A DNA stretch of 64,000 nucleotides from Eutypella sp. D-1. Its lineage: Eukaryota > Ascomycota > Sordariomycetes > Xylariales > Diatrypaceae. Positions 60,114 through 64,000 of the stretch are shown here, one piece after another. The number at the start of each line of letters is the position of its first letter. Position 1 is the first letter of the stretch. A program made the position numbers and the translations under genes. The notes beneath the pieces are model-generated. The model was not told the origin of the DNA. It ran no database searches and saw nothing but the letters and a program-made list of their open reading frames with translations. Location: the NCBI GenBank assembly GCA_023313575.1, contig JAJTTP010000009.1, forward strand, positions 992,001 through 1,056,000, read 5' to 3'.

Positions 60114-62224
60114 ATGTTGATTGACGGCGAGAAATGGGCCTGTGAGGCCTGTGTCCGGGGCCATCGAGTCAGTAATTGTCAACATGCAGGTGAGTGATTA
60201 TTGCCGCATCTTGTCTTTTCTTTTGCCCTATAAAGTCGAAGTACATTTATGCATGGGTGGTGTAGCCCATGTTGTCTTTGCCTTCTTCTCCTTTTCTTTT
60301 CCTGTTGGTTGCTAGGGAGTGGTAAGCTGCATTGCAACCCCTGCCCCTCCAATGAGGCGAGTGTGCTGGGTCACTGTTATACCACCACTATACATGATTA
60401 CTACCATCATGAACTGCATACGATACGACGACAATTTTTTTTTTTGCACACAGCCTTGCTAGTCTCGATGCACATTATATATGTGTATAGCTATCCGTAC
60501 TTTATCTAGGATAGGGTGGACTGCGCCAACTTATGACAAACCTCCCATCCAGACTATTTCCACCTTACCTAACTAACCTTTATACCTAATACCTGATGCC
60601 CACTCACTACACATAACCATACGCCCACCCACCACCCTCCATTTCAACCCAGAAACCCAGAAGATTCAGCTGCTTCCCCTAGGTACCCCCGCCCAACCCC
60701 CCTCCCCCTCCTCCCCTTCCCCCACCATATGTACATATACTACCACACCAGCACCGCCGCTGCAGCAGCAGTAGTAATTGGGCAGCAGCCATTCATTCAT
60801 CTATGTATCTTCCCTCCGACCGGACCTAGCTATCACTTTCTCCGACCAATTTTCCCCTTCCCCGCCCCCTTTTTTCTTTACTTCATCCCAATGCGAATTT
60901 AACCATACCGCCAAAAAAAAAGGAGGGGAAAGAGATCAATTTGCTAACGTCATCCTTCTCTCGTCTTAAGACCGTCCATTGCAACACATCAATAAGAAAG
61001 GACGGCCAGTTTCTCAATGTCAGCACTGTCGCACTATGCGTAAGGCGCGCTCATCGCATGTCAAATGCGACTGCGGCGAGAAAACTCATAAGTGTGCGCA
61101 CTTACAACCGACCATAGATGGACACAAGGGTGAGCCCACCGACCTTGATATGCGTGACATGTTCTCTAGGAACTTGATGGTCTGACTGAGAGGATTTTGG
61201 ACTTGGTTCAGAGAGCTGTTGCTGCAACCATGGTGGACGTTGCACCTGTTCACACAAGATGGAGCCTACGCTGGACACCGTGGCCGAGTCTGAATCCGAT
61301 CATGAATCACAACGCATTAGCAGATCCAAACCCATAGGGAGCCGCCGTCGACGTGCCAATACTACCCATTCCGAACCTATTCTCCATTTTGACGAGCATG
61401 GCCATCACAAGCCCGTGCATAAGCTTAACAAGGCTGCGCAAAAGACCGGTCCCTATTCCTTGACTCGCGGTGCTTCTCTACATAGTGCCAGCAGCTCCGG
61501 CAGCCCAGGCAGCAAGCCCGCCGAAAGTCCACATAGCCAGGACAGCGGTAAGCTTCACGCCATTGTACCAGGCTCTACTTCAGACCAGGCGGAATCGGGG
61601 CATGCTTCTCCTAGCTCGTCTTTTCAGCAACTCAATGGCCAATTGCCACCCCTAGACCTATCTAGCATTCGATATCCCGAGTATCCGGCCTCTTGGGACT
61701 TATTTAATGGTCTCTCGGACCAGGAGCCAATTTTCAGTGCTGGCCTGAGCACCGGATCTGTCGACTGGACCCAGTATGATTTGGAACTGAACGGGGATGG
61801 TTACGCACCCTCGAGCTTCGACCAAGCCCAGTCTTACAGTGGGTTTGACCCGGCGGGCTCCACGGAACCCACACTGGCATCCAACTCGGGAGACGTGTCG
61901 GAGACGGAGGATTTCTTATCAGCATTCAGCGACTCCCACCTGGACGGCTTCCAGGCCGGTGCGGTGGGCAGCTACCTGAATATGTCACAGAGCCAAGGGT
62001 CTATGATGGCAGGTTGTGATCTGGGCAACCTGGAATACGACCAGTTCAAAGGGACTGCTGCTGCAAGCAAGTTCCTCTCCACTACTACCACTACTACTAC
62101 TACCGTGGACGACCCCAATCCCTTCTCGTATACAGACGAAGATGGGCTCTGGAATATCAACAGCTTTAACGACGGGATAACGCAATCTCCCGATCCCGTC
62201 GCTTCTAGTTTGTGGGACGTATGA
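60114..62224 (+). CDS. Copper-fist transcription factor (ACE1/MAC1/CUF1 family)
   Basis: Nuclear copper-responsive DNA-binding regulator of copper uptake or detoxification genes. Exons 60114..60189, 60971..61129 and 61212..62224 give 415 residues; introns are 781 and 82 bp, all phases consistent. The copper-fist domain spans about residues 1-95: MLIDGEKWACEACVRGHRVS, NCQHADRPL, the minor-groove KKGRP, QCQHCRTMRKARSSHVKCDC, GEKTHKCAHLQP, GHKESCCCNHGGRCTCSHK. Zinc ligands include the CxxC and CxH pair in the first two segments; the later Cys cluster binds copper in homologues. The junctions fall after NCQHA and after GHK. A Ser/Pro/Gln-rich region follows; the acidic C-terminal half (DEDGLWNI) suits activation. 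No second Cys-rich copper box as in Mac1 is visible, so sensing would rest on the fist. A Thr8 run lies near residue 385. Confidence 0.93.
60190..60970 (+). other. 781-bp first intron of the copper-fist gene
   Basis: Donor GTGAGT at 60190 and acceptor CTTAAG at 60970 join residues NCQHA to DRPLQ in frame. It is about ten times longer than other introns here. It contains T-rich runs (60431-60439) and a C-rich stretch (60680-60722), which could carry regulatory signals or an alternative promoter. Confidence 0.8.
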
Positions 62225-64000
62225 GAAGGCTAGGCGTCTAAGTCGGGACCTACCCTGGGCAAGACAGCGGAACAGAAACCCTACTTCTCAGGGGTGGGAG
62301 TGGGGTCGGCTAGTTAGGACCAACCGCCACTTCATGTTTGATTTTGCTGGCGATATCATGGCGCTACCCACTGCATTGCTTTTTTCGTTTCATGTTACGA
62401 CGACCTCCGTATATACTTTTCTTTATCCATTCTCGTACTGCATTTCCGAATTGCTTCTGGCTGTTCAATATCTTTCGGTGCTGGGAAAGGCGTGGGCGTG
62501 GGTAACATAAAAAATACTGGGGAGGAGGATTCGTTCCCCTGCTAGACGGCATGGCTGCGGCATTGGCTAGAAGGCGTTCACCGGGTCCTATTTCCTCGTT
62601 CAGGTGCTACTGTTTGGTCGTTAGGCCAACACGATCCGATGATATATATCATATTCGCCTTAGATATCTTTATTTTACATACAAGGTCTTGGTAGACAAT
62701 TTCTCGAGACAGTACAAGATTACCTCGCTCCTTACGGGAGAAAAGCATGCACATATTATTTGGCATATTTACATAGGCTCAAGTGGGATGGATATAGGAG
62801 GCGTCAGAAAAGAGGGTACAGCGCGGAAGTTCATAGCAGCGAATAGCGTACGCAGTACTTCTTTTCTCGACGAATATACATAAATGCTTATACGTATACT
62901 TGCCCCGTTTTGGAAAATAGAACGCTGCTCAGGTTCAACGAGCGTCTACAGAAGTAGATAATTAACCATCGCCAATGACTATGTATGCTGTTGAGGAGAA
63001 CCATGCATTCAGCTGGCTACCCCTGGATGATCACTCATGATGCCGAAAGAAAACCCCGGAGCAGACGTTCATTACCTTAAGCCACAAACTTACTACACCA
63101 TGCATGCAGTGCGACGCGCCGGCACGCCACACAAGACGACCGGACAAGTGACCAGGATCCATAGGCGTTGGCTTATTTGATTGAGGACTTGCCGTGTGGT
63201 CCGGTCTGTCTGTTTTCTCCATGGCCGTCGACGCGGCTCGCGCGTAGCCCCGTCATGATAGGTGATAGTTAAAGAATAGTAGTACGTAACGCAAGTTGCA
63301 AATTGATTTTATGCTACATGTGCAAGCGTAGTTGCAATCCCGCCCGTTCCTGCAGCCGAAGCCGCGAATTCCGCGAAAGGGAACGAACCCACGAACGAAC
63401 AAACGAGCGAGCGAGCGAACGAACGAACGGGTGGGTCCCCGACCTAACTAATAAGTAAGGGCAAGGGCAAGCCGAACCGAGGTCATCATCATTAGGCCCA
63501 CGAGGAATATCCCGTCTAGGCGCGTTTATACGTACTTAGGGCGGGATAGAGGTTAGTCCATATGGACGCTATGCTACTAATAGGATAGGGCCCAAGGGTG
63601 GGGAGGATCCAGATAAAATCAAAAAAGGGGGAGGGGAGAGTAGCTTCGGGCTAAACGCGGCAGAATTGATCCGGATTCTAACCTTGGCCTTGGCCCTGCT
63701 CTGCCCTGTCCTGCCTGTCCTCTTTGACCCGGGACCAGGACGGACGATGCATTCATTACATAGTACTACCTACTTACATAGGTTGCTAGGAAGGGAAAAG
63801 AAGGCGGGTTAAGGGGGTCATCATTGACTTGGCTGCTTCTAATGTTGCCCATTGCTTTTTCTTGGTAAGTTGGTGGGGGGTGGGGGGAGAGGCCTAAACC
63901 TTAGAAGGAGTTCATTGTCAGGATGTCGAAAGGCTTGCCAACTCGCAGAAAGCTGACTCGGTGCAGGTTGAGTGGGAAAGAGAAGGTCAGCGCGCGAATG
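62225..64000. other. 1.8-kb 3' flank and intergenic region
   Basis: 3' UTR of the copper-fist gene followed by sequence without a recognisable gene. A GAAC/GAGC tetranucleotide array occupies 63381-63429. A 110-residue frame at 62551-62883 has no family features. Confidence 0.5.
63381..63429. repeat. (GAAC/GAGC)n tetranucleotide array
   Basis: About twelve imperfect 4-bp units; not coding. Confidence 0.8.

Noticed and set aside
62551..62883. 110-residue plus-strand frame
   Set aside because: Mixed composition, no motif; falls in the 3' flank of the copper-fist gene.

Overview
The window looks like nuclear DNA of a filamentous ascomycete (Pezizomycotina, probably a sordariomycete). The evidence is short 49-128 bp introns with GTRNGT donors and CTRAC/CTNAC branch points, a Zn2Cys6 regulator, a TORC1 subunit TCO89, a Crh-type GPI-anchored cell-wall enzyme, a Neurospora-type muconate-lactonizing beta-propeller, and gene-poor spacers full of TAGGTAGG/CCTACCTA palindromes. 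The species cannot be named from the sequence alone. I support 16 genes, one of them weakly, and one pseudogene. I saw no rRNA, tRNA, CRISPR array or intact transposon.

Layout. 1-1116 (-): Zn2Cys6 regulator running off the left edge. 6951-8912 (-): TCO89. 9851-11580 (-): broken GMC oxidoreductase. 14630-15895 (-): GH16 Crh transglycosylase. 21341-22896 (-): COX15 heme A synthase. 23999-26117 (-) and 28151-29659 (+): a divergent CDF exporter and ZIP importer. 30948-32008 (-) and 34093-35372 (+): a divergent intradiol dioxygenase and muconate-lactonizing enzyme. 35732-38068 (-): CNNM/MAM3-like metal transporter. 39938-41897 (-): Dal5/ACS-type MFS transporter. 42499-42854 (+): small candidate gene. 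43132-44673 (-): mucin-like secreted protein. 45124-45600 (-): small ankyrin protein. 46092-46787 (+): small secreted protein. 48776-50081 (-): ketopantoate reductase family. 50082-60113: ten kilobases without a recognisable gene. 60114-62224 (+): copper-fist transcription factor. 62225-64000: no gene seen.

Two functional themes stand out. The first is metal handling: a CDF with Mn-type metal-site motifs, a ZIP permease, a CNNM-family transporter, heme A synthase and a copper-sensing regulator lie within 41 kb. The CDF and ZIP genes share one divergent promoter that holds a Zap1-like sequence. The second is aromatic ring catabolism: the dioxygenase opens a catechol or hydroxyquinol ring, and the beta-propeller enzyme lactonizes muconate-type products. 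They are transcribed divergently, with an organic-anion-type MFS carrier 4.6 kb further on.

Exon models were built by hand from splice consensus, reading-frame continuity and family motifs. Every multi-exon model gives an intact frame with matching phases, but none has transcript support. The most unusual structures are a 9-nt microexon in the CDF gene, a 781-bp first intron inside the copper-fist domain, and the multiply disrupted GMC gene.
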